NCBI RefSeq assembly: GCF_009192735.1
Contig: NZ_VTFU01000007.1
Span: 1-64,000, forward strand
DNA length: 64,000 nucleotides
Reading direction: 5' to 3'
Origin: Arthrobacter gandavensis
Lineage (GTDB): Bacteria > Actinomycetota > Actinomycetes > Actinomycetales > Micrococcaceae
Part shown: piece after piece, positions 35,524 through 44,810 of the stretch
Layout: every line of letters begins with the position of its first letter
How positions within the stretch are numbered: the stretch's first letter is position 1
Made by a program: the position numbers and the translations under genes
The notes under the pieces: generated by a model
What the model was told of the DNA's origin: nothing
Database searches by the model: none
The model's input: only the letters and a program-made list of their open reading frames with translations

Positions 35524-38500
35524 ATGAGCAACACCGTCATCGAACCAACCGCGGGACCGGGCCTGCCCCAGGACTTGTCCGGCGAAGCAGTGGCGCTCGT
35601 GCGCCGCTGGTTGGCCGAAGCCGCATCAGTACCCGTGGACGCCTCCGCGGCCCAGCTCGCAGGCGTCCTGAAGGACCCCTCCGGGCTCGACTTCACCGTC
35701 GGATTCGTCGACGGCGTCATCCGTCCCGAGGACCTGCGCGTTGCCGGCCGGAACCTCGCGGCACTGGCTCCGCAGGTTCCCGGTTTCCTGCCCTGGTACA
35801 TGCGCTCGGCCGTCCGGCTCGGCGGCGTCATGGCTCCGGTGCTTCCCCAGGTGGTCATTCCCGTGGCCCGAAAAGTGCTGCGCCGGATGGTGGGCCACCT
35901 GATCGTCGACGCCACGGACGCCCGGCTGGGCAAGGCCATCAGCAGCATCCGCAAGGATGACGTCCGCCTGAACATGAACCTCCTCGGTGAGGCAGTGCTG
36001 GGCGAGCGTGAAGCCAACCGCCGCCTGCAGGGCACCCATGATCTCCTGGCCCGGGACGACGTTGAATACGTGTCCATCAAGGTCTCCTCCACCGTGTCGC
36101 CGCACTCCCACTGGGCCTTCGACGAAGCCGTCGAGCACGTGGTGGAGAAGCTGGCCCCGCTGTACCGGCAGGCGTCATCCTTCAGCCCCAAGAAGTTCAT
36201 CAACCTGGACATGGAGGAGTACAAGGACCTGGAGATGACCATGGCGGTCTTCACCAAGCTCCTCTCCATGCCGGAGTTCAAGGACCTGGAAGCCGGCATC
36301 GTCCTGCAGGCCTACCTCCCAGATGCCCTGTCCGCCATGATGCGCCTGCAGGAATTTGCCGCCGCACGCCGCGCCGACGGCGGTGCGCCCATCAAGGTGC
36401 GCGTCGTCAAGGGCGCCAACCTGCCGATGGAGCAGGTGGAAGCATCGCTGCACGGCTGGCCCCTGGCCACCTGCGGCACCAAGGCGGAAACTGACACCAA
36501 CTACAAGCGAGTGATCAACTACGCCCTGCGCCCCGAGCACGTGGCCAACGTGCGCATTGGCGTGGCTGGCCACAACCTCTTCGACGTTGCCTTCGCCTGG
36601 CTGCTGGCCAAGCAGCGCGGCGTTACCGACGGCATCGAGTTTGAGATGCTGCTGGGCATGGCCACCGGCCAAGCCGAAGTGGTCAAGCGCGACGTCGGTT
36701 CGCTGCTGCTGTACACCCCGGTGGTGCACCCGGCGGAGTTCGACGTCGCCATCGCCTACCTGATCCGGCGCCTCGAAGAAGGGGCGAGCTCCGAAAACTT
36801 CATGTCCGCCGTCTTCGAGCTGAGCGAAAACGAGACGCTGTTCGAGCGCGAGAAGCTGCGCTTCCTCACCTCGCTGGCGGATCTCGATGACGCCGTTCCC
36901 GCGTCCAACCGGGTCCAGGACCGCAGCCAGCCCCGCCCCGCGGATACCGCCGGAGCCGACGCCGCCAACCAGGGCTTCGAAAACACGCCGGACACCGATC
37001 CGTCCCTGCCCGCCAACCAGGCCTGGGGCCGGTCCATCCTGACGCGCGTCGAGGAGTCCGTCCTCGGCGTCGCCGCCGTCAACGAAGCACAGATCACCGA
37101 TGAAGCTGCCCTGGACGCAGTCATCCGCACCGGTGTGGACTCAGCCAAGGGCTGGGCGTCGCTCAGCGCAGCCGAGCGCGCCGACGTCCTGCACCGCGCC
37201 GGCGTCGTGCTGCAGCAGAAGCGTGCGGACCTGATGGAGGTCATGGCTTCCGAAACCGGCAAGACGCTGGACCAGTCGGATCCCGAGGTGTCCGAGGCCG
37301 TCGACTTCGCCCACTACTATGCAGAGCGTGCCAAGGACCTGGAAACTGTCGACGGCGCCCGGTTTGTGCCGGCCCGCCTCACCGTCGTCACTCCGCCGTG
37401 GAACTTCCCGGTTGCCATCCCGGCAGGTTCAACCCTGGCGGCCCTGGCCGCCGGATCATCGGTGATCATCAAGCCCGCCCGCCAGTCCGCACGCAGCGGC
37501 GCCGTCATGGTTGAGGCCCTCTGGGAAGCCGGCGTTCCCCGCGACGTGCTGCAGATGGTGCAACTGGGCGAGAAGGAGCTGGGCCGCCAGCTGGTGGCGC
37601 ATCCGTCCGTGGACCGCGTCATCCTCACCGGCGGGTACGAGACCGCCGAACTGTTCCGTTCCTTCCGCTCCGACCTTCCGCTGCTGGCCGAGACCTCCGG
37701 CAAGAACGCCATCATCGTCACGCCCAGCGCCGACTTTGACCTGGCTGCCCGCGACGTCGTTGCGTCCGCCTTCGGCCACGCCGGCCAGAAGTGCTCCGCA
37801 GCCTCCCTGGTGATCCTCGTGGGCTCGGTGGCCAAGTCACCGCGCTTCCGCAATCAGCTGGTTGACGCTGTGCAGTCCCTCAAGGTCGGCTATCCGGTGG
37901 ACGCCGTGACCCAGATGGGTCCGGTCATTGAACCGGCCGCCGGCAAGCTGCTGCGCGGACTCACGGTCCTGGGCGAGGGCGAGTCCTGGCTGATTGAACC
38001 CAAGCAGCTCGATGACAGCGGCCGGCTGTGGAGCCCGGGCGTCCGCACCGGTGTCCGCCTCGGGTCCGAGTTCCACCTCACCGAGTACTTCGGCCCGATC
38101 CTCGGCGTGATGACCGCGGACACGCTTGAGGAAGCCATCGCCCTGCAGAACCAGATCGATTACGGGCTGACCTCAGGCCTGCATTCCCTGGACCCCGCGG
38201 AAATGGATGTGTGGCTGGAGAACATCTCCGCCGGCAACCTCTACATCAACCGCGGCATCACCGGAGCCATCGTCCAGCGCCAGCCCTTCGGCGGCTGGAA
38301 GAAGTCGGCAGTCGGCGCAGGAACCAAGGCCGGCGGCCCGAACTACCTGATGGGCCTGGGCGAGTGGGAGCCGGCGGTTTCCACCGGCGCCGGAGCGCCC
38401 GTGACCCACCAGGGCGCAGCGAAAATCCTGGCCTCGGCATCGGCCGGCAGCTATGCCGCCGACACTGAGTTCCTGCACCGGGCACTGAGCAGCGACGCCG

Positions 38501-39000
38501 CGGCCTGGGCTGAGGAATTCGGCACCGTCAAGGATGTTTCGGCACTGTCCGCCGAGCGCAACGTCTTCCGGTACCGGCCGCTGCCGGTCACCATCCGGTT
38601 GGCCGAGAAGCAGTCACTGACCGCCATGCTCCGCGTTGTGGCTGCCGGCCTGCTGGCCGGATCCGCACTGCGGGTCTCCACCGGCGTCGAACTGCCGGTG
38701 GCGCTGCTGGCGCTGCTGACCGAACACGGGATCCCCGTCACCCAGGAGAACGACGCCGAATGGCTGGCGTCCGCTTCCAGCTACGATCCCGCAGTCCACG
38801 GTCCGCGGATCCGCCTCATCGGAACTGACGCATCGGCGCTGGCCGAAGCACTGGGCGGCCGCCCGGACATTGCCGTCTACGCCAACCCGGTTACCGAAGC
38901 CGGACGAGTGGAACTGCTGCCGTTCCTGCACGAACAGGCCGTCAGCATCACTGCCCACCGATTCGGAACGCCGAATCACCTCTCCGACGCCCTGATCTAG
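35524..39000 (+). CDS. putA: bifunctional proline dehydrogenase / delta-1-pyrroline-5-carboxylate dehydrogenase
   Basis: This 1158-aa protein joins an FAD-dependent proline dehydrogenase barrel (about residues 60-480; LQAYLPDALSAMMRL, RVVKGANLPMEQ, GVAGHNLFDVAF) to an aldehyde dehydrogenase (about 530-1000) with catalytic Cys757 (GHAGQKCSAASL) and a terminal ALDH-like region. It oxidises proline to glutamate, passing P5C between the two active sites. Without an N-terminal ribbon-helix-helix domain it is not a trifunctional repressor, so regulation must come from elsewhere, most likely the divergent LysR protein. The start at 35524 is chosen because the first 24 residues of the longer frame overlap the promoter elements. 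Confidence 0.94.
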   Translation: MSNTVIEPTAGPGLPQDLSGEAVALVRRWLAEAASVPVDASAAQLAGVLKDPSGLDFTVGFVDGVIRPEDLRVAGRNLAALAPQVPGFLPWYMRSAVRLGGVMAPVLPQVVIPVARKVLRRMVGHLIVDATDARLGKAISSIRKDDVRLNMNLLGEAVLGEREANRRLQGTHDLLARDDVEYVSIKVSSTVSPHSHWAFDEAVEHVVEKLAPLYRQASSFSPKKFINLDMEEYKDLEMTMAVFTKLLSMPEFKDLEAGIVLQAYLPDALSAMMRLQEFAAARRADGGAPIKVRVVKGANLPMEQVEASLHGWPLATCGTKAETDTNYKRVINYALRPEHVANVRIGVAGHNLFDVAFAWLLAKQRGVTDGIEFEMLLGMATGQAEVVKRDVGSLLLYTPVVHPAEFDVAIAYLIRRLEEGASSENFMSAVFELSENETLFEREKLRFLTSLADLDDAVPASNRVQDRSQPRPADTAGADAANQGFENTPDTDPSLPANQAWGRSILTRVEESVLGVAAVNEAQITDEAALDAVIRTGVDSAKGWASLSAAERADVLHRAGVVLQQKRADLMEVMASETGKTLDQSDPEVSEAVDFAHYYAERAKDLETVDGARFVPARLTVVTPPWNFPVAIPAGSTLAALAAGSSVIIKPARQSARSGAVMVEALWEAGVPRDVLQMVQLGEKELGRQLVAHPSVDRVILTGGYETAELFRSFRSDLPLLAETSGKNAIIVTPSADFDLAARDVVASAFGHAGQKCSAASLVILVGSVAKSPRFRNQLVDAVQSLKVGYPVDAVTQMGPVIEPAAGKLLRGLTVLGEGESWLIEPKQLDDSGRLWSPGVRTGVRLGSEFHLTEYFGPILGVMTADTLEEAIALQNQIDYGLTSGLHSLDPAEMDVWLENISAGNLYINRGITGAIVQRQPFGGWKKSAVGAGTKAGGPNYLMGLGEWEPAVSTGAGAPVTHQGAAKILASASAGSYAADTEFLHRALSSDAAAWAEEFGTVKDVSALSAERNVFRYRPLPVTIRLAEKQSLTAMLRVVAAGLLAGSALRVSTGVELPVALLALLTEHGIPVTQENDAEWLASASSYDPAVHGPRIRLIGTDASALAEALGGRPDIAVYANPVTEAGRVELLPFLHEQAVSITAHRFGTPNHLSDALI

Positions 39001-39057
39001 GCAGGCCGGGCCCTATCGGGCCAAGCTTTCCCGGCAGGACAGGGATTGGTTAAAACG

Positions 39058-39094
39058 AAAGGACGGCACCGGGGTCTTCCCGGTGCCGTCCTTT
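39058..39094 (+). terminator. intrinsic terminator after putA
   Basis: A perfect 15-bp stem (arms 39058-39072 and 39080-39094, AAAGGACGGCACCGG and its complement) with a 7-nt loop ends in CTTTGTTGTT. It is 57 bp after the putA stop, and is the clearest intrinsic terminator in the window. Confidence 0.92.
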
Positions 39095-39098
39095 GTTG

Positions 39099-39460
39099 TT
39101 ACGGTGTCCGCATGGAACTCATTTACGAGTAGGGCCGTGCCCTGACCGGGCTCCGTGGATCTGCCTCCCTGAGGGACTCTGCCTCCTTTAGGGACTCTGC
39201 CTCCATTATCGGCGCCGCTGATCCCTCCCGGTCGCACGCACCCTCTTTTTCGCAGACAGTATTCACCCACCGCCGGGTGAGCTTGTCGATGGTGCGTGTT
39301 GCTGGCCGTGCTCCAATCCCGAACGACGACCCAACTGGCCTCTCTGCTCTTCCACGCACGACGGAATGGCAGGAGGAACTGCAGCTGGACGTTCCGGGAG
39401 CCGTGTCCGCACCATTCCCAGCGAAGCTCCCGGCCCGCAGCTGAAAGTCCGGAGATCACC
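39099..39460. other. intergenic stretch with no supported gene
   Basis: 362 bp lie between the putA terminator and the small gene at 39461. I see no convincing gene or RNA. Near 39160-39205 there are three short direct repeats of GGGACTCTGCCTCC type, the only structure present. Open frames on the minus strand here look like chance high-GC frames with no ribosome sites. Confidence 0.5.
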
Positions 39461-39739
39461 ATGACGCATAACAAGAAAAACCACGCCAAACCCCTGTCCC
39501 AAAATTCCCCGCTGTCTTCCCTGTTGTCTTCCCCAGTGCCGGCCCCGCGGCTGCCGGAGGCAACGGTGAATCTCGCTCCCGCCGCAGCCGCCAAGCTGAG
39601 CGCGGAAGCGCAGGAAAAGACGATGGCGGCGATGGCCGCGGAAAACGCGCTGCCGGGCTGGCAAAGCATGGGCAAGGACCACAAGCCCACGCACGCCTAC
39701 GGCAAGCAGGGAAGGCGGGAGAAAAAGGTGCGCTGGTAA
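39461..39739 (+). CDS. small hypothetical protein
   Basis: This 92-aa protein is not recognised as a known family. It is hydrophilic, with no membrane segment or signal peptide. The N-terminus (MTHNKKNHAKPLSQNSPLSS) is basic and Ser/Pro-rich. The middle is an alanine-rich helix (AAAAKLSAEAQEKTMAAMAAENALPGW), and the C-terminus is basic (THAYGKQGRREKKVRW), suggesting nucleic-acid binding, though that is only an inference from charge. A GGAG site is 6 nt upstream of the ATG. The gene stands alone between a hypothetical gap and the SDR gene. Confidence 0.55.
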   Translation: MTHNKKNHAKPLSQNSPLSSLLSSPVPAPRLPEATVNLAPAAAAKLSAEAQEKTMAAMAAENALPGWQSMGKDHKPTHAYGKQGRREKKVRW

Positions 39740-39874
39740 CGATAAAACCTGCGCAGGATCTGCCCTGCACAGGGGCCGGACAGTTGCCCGGCCCCTGTGC
39801 ACGGCAGTGCGGCAGTGCCATCATTGTCAGGCACAGCCACGAACGCATACCCACAGCGGATCTAAGAGGCGCAC

Positions 39875-40633
39875 ATGCTGCTTAACGGAAAAACCGCCGT
39901 CATCTACGGCGGGGGAGGATCAATCGGGGGAGCGGTGGCCCGGGCCTTCGCCCGCGAAGGCGCCCGGGTGTTTCTGGCCGGCCGCAGTCCGGAAAACCTT
40001 GAAGCCGTGGCCAGGGATATTCGCGCCGCTGGAGGACTTGCCGAGACGGCGCTGCTGGATGCCACCAACGAACAGGCCGTCAACGAGCACGCTGATGATG
40101 TCGCCGCTGCCGCAGGAAGCCTGGACATCTCGCTGAACGTCATCCAGCACGGTGACATCCAGGGCTCTCCCATGGTGGATATGGAGGTGGAGGACTACCT
40201 TCGCCCGGTTTCGACCGCCGTGCAGAGCTTTTTCCTGACCTCCCGGGCTGCGGCCAGGCAAATGATGCGGCAGGGGTCGGGGGTCATCCTGGTGTTTGGG
40301 GGATCCGGGGATCCAAGTCCCGGGAATTACTACGGCGGACTTATCACCGCGTTTGAAGCCATGGAGGCCATGCGGCGTCAGCTGGCGGTTGAACTCGGCC
40401 GTCACGGCATCCGCGTTGTCACCCTGCGCAGCGGCGGCATCCCCGAATCCCTGCCGGCAGGGATGGACGGACGCGAGGATATCGCCAACAGCATTGTTGA
40501 TGCCACGCTGCCGAAACGGGCTGCAACCCTGGAGGACGTGGGAAATGCTGCGGCCTTCGCAGCGTCGGACAAGGCGGCGACCATGACGGCTGCCACGCTG
40601 AATATCAGTGCCGGGTCCCTGATGGACCGGTAA
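39875..40633 (+). CDS. short-chain dehydrogenase/reductase family protein lacking the catalytic Lys
   Basis: This 252-aa protein is an SDR by its Rossmann start (AVIYGGGGSIGGAVARAFAREGARVFLAGR) and its C-terminal LTAATLNISAGSLMDR. At the active-site position, where Y-x-x-x-K is expected, the sequence reads NYYGGLITAFEAME, with no lysine in place. The upstream serine-type strand is GSGDPSPG. It may therefore be catalytically altered or a binding protein. AGAGG is 5 nt before the ATG. It stands alone between small genes, with no pathway context. Confidence 0.75.
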   Translation: MLLNGKTAVIYGGGGSIGGAVARAFAREGARVFLAGRSPENLEAVARDIRAAGGLAETALLDATNEQAVNEHADDVAAAAGSLDISLNVIQHGDIQGSPMVDMEVEDYLRPVSTAVQSFFLTSRAAARQMMRQGSGVILVFGGSGDPSPGNYYGGLITAFEAMEAMRRQLAVELGRHGIRVVTLRSGGIPESLPAGMDGREDIANSIVDATLPKRAATLEDVGNAAAFAASDKAATMTAATLNISAGSLMDR

Positions 40634-40657
40634 TGCTCCGGCCGGGAAGGAACCGGG

Positions 40658-40903
40658 CTAGGCCGGGACCTTCCAGATGGTGAAGTCCTCGACGCTGACG
40701 GCAATGCGGAGTCCGTCTTCACCCCGGAGCCAGATCGTGCCCAAACCCGGCGCGCTGTCGCGTACTTCTCCGCGGTAGTGGACCTCATTTCCGCTTCGGA
40801 CTTCAATGTGGTCTCCGCGGCGGATGGAACGGATATTTCGGATTCGCTTGGCGCGGCTCGTCTTCGAACGGATGGGCGTACTGGGCATGCTTGGGGCTGG
40901 CAC
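40658..40903 (-). CDS. small hypothetical protein (SH3/KOW-like)
   Basis: This 81-aa protein has a basic N-terminus (about 30 residues rich in Arg/Lys/Ser) followed by a short beta-rich region (GDHIEVRSGNEVHYRGEVRDSAPGLGTIWLRGEDGLRIAVSVED). That region resembles an SH3- or KOW-like barrel. I know no function. The GTG start at 40903 has a purine-rich stretch (AAAGAGAG) upstream. An internal ATG at 40888 has none. It is a small single gene, next to the DUF6221 gene but on the other strand. Confidence 0.5.
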   Translation of the reverse strand: MPAPSMPSTPIRSKTSRAKRIRNIRSIRRGDHIEVRSGNEVHYRGEVRDSAPGLGTIWLRGEDGLRIAVSVEDFTIWKVPA

Positions 40904-41013
40904 AGACTCTCTTTCTCTTGACTAGTTATGTCAACCAACCGGGGTTGAAAGTTATTCCCGTGCTCAGCGTGCAGTTTTGCGCTGGTGTCCCTGACGCCCG
41001 GGGGCGCCCGGCG

Positions 41014-41019
41014 TACGAT
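41014..41019 (+). promoter_or_regulatory. -10 box of a probably leaderless transcript
   Basis: TACGAT lies 7 nt before the ATG at 41027. A GGGAG sequence lies inside the gap and is too close for a normal ribosome site, so leaderless translation is plausible. Confidence 0.4.
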
Positions 41020-41026
41020 CGGGAGC

Positions 41027-41356
41027 ATGGATATCGTGGACTTCCTGTTGACCCGCTTCCAGGACGATGCCGCGGAGTCCCGCAAGCTCCTGACGGCCCG
41101 GGGCGTTTCCCCTTCCGACCGGTGGTATGAGGAACGGCTGCTTCGTGAATGCGAATCCAAGCTGATGCTCATCGAAATCATCGGCGGCGCCAGGCGGAAC
41201 GCACTGGCGCGGATGGTGATGGATCCGGACGGCGAGGGCAAGCAGTCCGCTGATGAGTTGGAGTGGACCACTCTGGCGCTGGCAGCCATGGCCGCTGCCT
41301 ATGAGGATCATCCGGATTACCAGGATGTGTGGCGGCTGACGGAAAAGCGCAGCTAG
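41027..41356 (+). CDS. DUF6221-like hypothetical protein
   Basis: This 109-aa protein begins MDIVDFLLTRFQDDAAES, the start typical of the actinobacterial DUF6221 group as I recall it, followed by a WYEERLLRECESKLMLIEII helix. It ends in a WTTLALAAMAAAYEDHPDYQDVW segment, also typical of the group, which is common in phages and chromosomes. It is hydrophilic and mostly helical. Function is unknown. The -10 box TACGAT is 7 nt upstream. Confidence 0.72.
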   Translation: MDIVDFLLTRFQDDAAESRKLLTARGVSPSDRWYEERLLRECESKLMLIEIIGGARRNALARMVMDPDGEGKQSADELEWTTLALAAMAAAYEDHPDYQDVWRLTEKRS

Positions 41357-41398
41357 GCCTGCGGACACCGGGGCTGGGCGACGGGGCTCGGCAACCCT

Positions 41399-41404
41399 TA
41401 GATT
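41399..41404 (+). promoter_or_regulatory. -10 box of a probably leaderless malQ transcript
   Basis: TAGATT lies 7 nt before the ATG at 41412, with no ribosome site between them. Confidence 0.5.
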
Positions 41405-41411
41405 AGCTGTC

Positions 41412-43565
41412 ATGACTGTAGCGAATTCTCCTGGCCAGGCGACGGACAGCAGCACCCTTTTGCGCGAGCTCGCCGCACACCACCACGTAGTCACCACCTT
41501 CAAGGGCTGGGACGGCACACCCCGCGAAGTATCGGATGAAACGCTGCGCCGCGTCCTCTCCGCGCTGGGAGTCGCGGTGGACACCGAAGATGAAATGGCC
41601 GCATCCCTGGCTGAAGGGCGCCTCTCCGAGTGGCGGCGGACTCTGCCCGGTGCCGTCGTCGTCCGCGAAGGCGGCAGCCATTCAGTCGCCGTCCACACCC
41701 CGGTGGGGGAGGACGCCACAGTGTTCATCACGCTGGAGGACGGCGGTCAACGCGGGCTCGACTGGCCGCGGGTTCCCGCCGAAGAGCTGGACCTTGACGG
41801 GACGCTGACCGCCCGCACCCTCGTGCGGCTTCCCCTGGACCTGCCGCTGGGATGGCACCGCCTCGAGGTCAAGTGCGGCGGAAAGCAGGCGGATACCGTC
41901 CTGGTGGTCACTCCGGCACGGCTCACGACGGCGGCGCAACTGGCCCAACGCCGCGCCTGGGGACTGATGGCGCAGCTGTATTCGGTGCGGTCCTCCCGTT
42001 CCTGGGGCATTGGCGACCTGAACGACTTGGCGGACCTGGCGGCTCTTTCCGGCGCTGACCACGGGGCCGGGTTCATTCTGATCAATCCCCTTCACGCTGC
42101 CGAACCGGTTCCGCCGCTGGAGCCATCCCCGTACCTGCCCACCACCCGGCGCTTCTTCAATCCGCTCTACATCCGGGTCGAGGACGTCCCGGAGTATGCG
42201 TACCTTCCCGCAGCAGCCACGGCGCAGGTCGAGGAATCGGCACGGGCGCTCAGCGCAGCCAACCGCTCCACCGATCTGCTGGACCGCGATGCAACCTATG
42301 CGGCCAAGCTTGCCGCGCTGGAGCAGGTTTTCTCGGTCCCGCGGAGCATCGCGAGGGAACAGCAGTTTCAGCGGTTCTGCGACTTGGAAGGGCCCGGCTT
42401 GGAGAGCTTTGCCCTGTGGAGCGCGCTGGCTGAGAAACTTCCCGCCGGAGCACCCGAGTGGGAGCAGATTACGGGGCCTGACAGCTCCTACGTGCGCCGG
42501 AACGAGCAGGACCTCGCCCCGCGCGTGCAGTTCTTCAAGTGGCTGCAGTGGATCTGCGACCAGCAGCTGGAAAACGTCCAGACCGCGGCCCGGAGCGCCG
42601 GGATGTCCATCGGCGTGGTCCATGACCTGGCCGTGGGCGTACATCCGGCGGGCGCGGACGCGTGGATGCTGCGGCCGGTGCTTGCTCCCGGCGTTTCAGT
42701 GGGGGCGCCGCCGGACATGTTCAACCAGCAGGGCCAGGACTGGAGCCAGCCGCCCTGGCACCCGCAGCGGCTGGCCGACGCCGGCTACCTGCCGTACCGG
42801 GACATGCTGCGGACCGTGCTGCGGCATGCCGGCGGCATCCGGGTCGATCACATTCTGGGCCTGTTCCGGCAGTGGTGGATTCCGGCCGGATCAGCTCCGG
42901 GCGAGGGGGCCTATGTGCACTTCGACCATGAGGCGCTGATTGGGATTCTGGCGCTGGAGGCAGAGCGCACCGGCGCGGTCGTCGTCGGCGAAGACCTGGG
43001 AGTGTTTGAGCCCTGGGTGCAGGAGTACCTCGGAGAGCGGGGCGTGCTTGGCACGTCCATCCTGTGGTTCGAAGAGGCCGAAACCGGCCCGCGGCTGCCC
43101 GAGGAATACCGTCAGGGCGCCCTGACCACCGTCAACACCCACGACCTGCCGCCCGCGGCCGGATACCTCGCCGGCGAACATGTGGACCTTCGTGCGTCCC
43201 TGGGCCTGCTGAGCCGCCCGGTGGAGGAAGAGCGGGAAGCCGACGCCGCCGCCAGGGAAGCCGTCCTGTCGCTGGTCCGCAGCCGCGGACTGCTGCCCGA
43301 ATCCGGCACCGGCAGCGATTCGGTCCAGCAGACCGTTGAGGCGCTGCATTCCTTCATCCTGCAGACACCATCGGTGCTCCTCGGGGTGTCACTGACTGAT
43401 GCGGTGGGGGAGCGGCAGACCCAAAACCAGCCGGGCACCGGAGACGAATATCCCAACTGGCGGATTCCCCTGAGCGGGCCGGACGGGCAGGCCATCCTGA
43501 TCGATGACCTGCCCTCCAACCACCGCTTCAACTCCCTGGCCAACCTGATGCGGGACTCGATCTAG
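41412..43565 (+). CDS. malQ: 4-alpha-glucanotransferase (amylomaltase)
   Basis: This 717-aa glycoside hydrolase family 77 enzyme moves alpha-1,4-glucan chains between maltodextrins and glucose. The C-terminal 500 residues hold the barrel: AWGLMAQLYSVRSSRSWGIGDLNDL, SPYLPTTRRFFNPLYI, the nucleophile strand IRVDHILGLFRQWWIP, the acid/base VVGEDLGVFEPWV, and TTVNTHDLPPAAGYLAG. The N-terminal 170 residues are the actinobacterial extra domain that makes these proteins longer than E. coli MalQ. It is monocistronic and converges with the ABC-2 permease gene with a 12-bp gap. No glycogen or maltose genes are near. Confidence 0.92.
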   Translation: MTVANSPGQATDSSTLLRELAAHHHVVTTFKGWDGTPREVSDETLRRVLSALGVAVDTEDEMAASLAEGRLSEWRRTLPGAVVVREGGSHSVAVHTPVGEDATVFITLEDGGQRGLDWPRVPAEELDLDGTLTARTLVRLPLDLPLGWHRLEVKCGGKQADTVLVVTPARLTTAAQLAQRRAWGLMAQLYSVRSSRSWGIGDLNDLADLAALSGADHGAGFILINPLHAAEPVPPLEPSPYLPTTRRFFNPLYIRVEDVPEYAYLPAAATAQVEESARALSAANRSTDLLDRDATYAAKLAALEQVFSVPRSIAREQQFQRFCDLEGPGLESFALWSALAEKLPAGAPEWEQITGPDSSYVRRNEQDLAPRVQFFKWLQWICDQQLENVQTAARSAGMSIGVVHDLAVGVHPAGADAWMLRPVLAPGVSVGAPPDMFNQQGQDWSQPPWHPQRLADAGYLPYRDMLRTVLRHAGGIRVDHILGLFRQWWIPAGSAPGEGAYVHFDHEALIGILALEAERTGAVVVGEDLGVFEPWVQEYLGERGVLGTSILWFEEAETGPRLPEEYRQGALTTVNTHDLPPAAGYLAGEHVDLRASLGLLSRPVEEEREADAAAREAVLSLVRSRGLLPESGTGSDSVQQTVEALHSFILQTPSVLLGVSLTDAVGERQTQNQPGTGDEYPNWRIPLSGPDGQAILIDDLPSNHRFNSLANLMRDSI

Positions 43566-43577
43566 GATCCCAGTTTC

Positions 43578-44810
43578 CTAGGACTCCAGCTTCATGGCCT
43601 TGCGGAGGGTCAGCGCGCCTCCGCTCTGCATGACCGCGCGGCGGTAGATGTTTTCGCTGAAGCGCAGCAGAGCGTAGGCCGCGGCCAGGGCGATAGCCAG
43701 GGACAGGAATGTTTCCCAGAGCGGAACATCGGTATTGAGCATCCGGATGGGCATTGCCACCGAGGACACCACCGGGATGTAGGACGCGATCACCAGCAGC
43801 TGTCCCTTGGCGAACAGGCCGGCAAACAGTGCGGCGAAGACAACGGCGAGCACCGGGGTGGAGCTGTTGCTCAGGTCCTCGTTGCGGCTGGCCATGGCGC
43901 CGAGCATGGCCCAGGCCGAGGCCAGGATCAGGAACCCGGCGAGGAAGAACACCAGGAACCAGCCGGAGGCCGGAATGATCATTCCCACCATGTCCGCCGT
44001 GTCCGTCATGTTCAGCGCCAGCAAGGCCGCACCGCCGTACAGGGCCAGCTGGATCATTGCCAGGACGGTGTTGCCGGCCACCTTGCCGTAGAGCAGCTGC
44101 CGGATGGGAATCGCCGTGGCCAGGATTTCCACCACCCGGTTCTGCTTCTCCTCCAGCACCGAGGTGGCGATGGCCATGCCGAAGATGATGGCGGACATGT
44201 AGAACAGGAAGCTGAAGGCAAAACCCACCACGGTGGCCAGCAGGGCGTTTTCGGCATTACCCTCGAGCAGCTCTTCCTGCAGCTCGCTGCCGGCCAACAG
44301 CTCCGTGCCGGTGGTTCCGGCCGCTTCGGCGTTGTCATTAAGGACGGTCAGCCGCAGCGCTTCAGTAAGCGCGGAGCGCAGCCCGCCGTCAACTTCCTCG
44401 TTCCCCACCAGGGTCCAGACGCCGTCGGAATCCTGCAGCAGGGCGGCATCGGCGTCACCGTTGCGGACCAGTTCCCGTGCTGCGTCGGGGGAGTCGGCGT
44501 TAACCGCTTCGAAGGTGGTGTTGTCATCGGTGCCGGCAGTCTCGCCGGCGGTTTCCACCACGGCCGCACCGGAGGTCCCCGTCACGGCCACGGCGTAGTC
44601 GTCGCCGCGGTTGGCCATATAGGCGTTGAACACCACGGCGCCGACAATCAGCACCAGGGTAACCAGAGTGGAGATCAGGTAACTGCGGTCGCGGGCTTTC
44701 ACCATGACCTCGCGCAGGGTGACGATGGCCCACGGCGGAGTGTTGTTGGCCGCCGGTTCCGGGCGCTGCTGCACGGAGGAATCAGGGCGGCGGGTCTCGG
44801 TGGTGCTCAT
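43578..44810 (-). CDS. ABC-2-type transporter permease
   Basis: This 410-aa permease has an N-terminal cytoplasmic stretch of about 45 residues, one membrane helix (YLISTLVTLVLIVGAVVF), and an extracytoplasmic segment of about 150 residues (NRGDDYAVAVTG through EGNAENALLA). A C-terminal bundle of five hydrophobic helices follows, including VVGFAFSFLFYMSAIIFGMAIA. This is the NatB/YhaP-type layout of sodium or antibiotic exporters. The start at 44810 overlaps the ATPase stop (ATGA), which excludes the longer frame. It is the membrane part of the exporter fed by the ATPase and may be controlled by the two-component genes just upstream. Confidence 0.85.
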   Translation of the reverse strand: MSTTETRRPDSSVQQRPEPAANNTPPWAIVTLREVMVKARDRSYLISTLVTLVLIVGAVVFNAYMANRGDDYAVAVTGTSGAAVVETAGETAGTDDNTTFEAVNADSPDAARELVRNGDADAALLQDSDGVWTLVGNEEVDGGLRSALTEALRLTVLNDNAEAAGTTGTELLAGSELQEELLEGNAENALLATVVGFAFSFLFYMSAIIFGMAIATSVLEEKQNRVVEILATAIPIRQLLYGKVAGNTVLAMIQLALYGGAALLALNMTDTADMVGMIIPASGWFLVFFLAGFLILASAWAMLGAMASRNEDLSNSSTPVLAVVFAALFAGLFAKGQLLVIASYIPVVSSVAMPIRMLNTDVPLWETFLSLAIALAAAYALLRFSENIYRRAVMQSGGALTLRKAMKLES

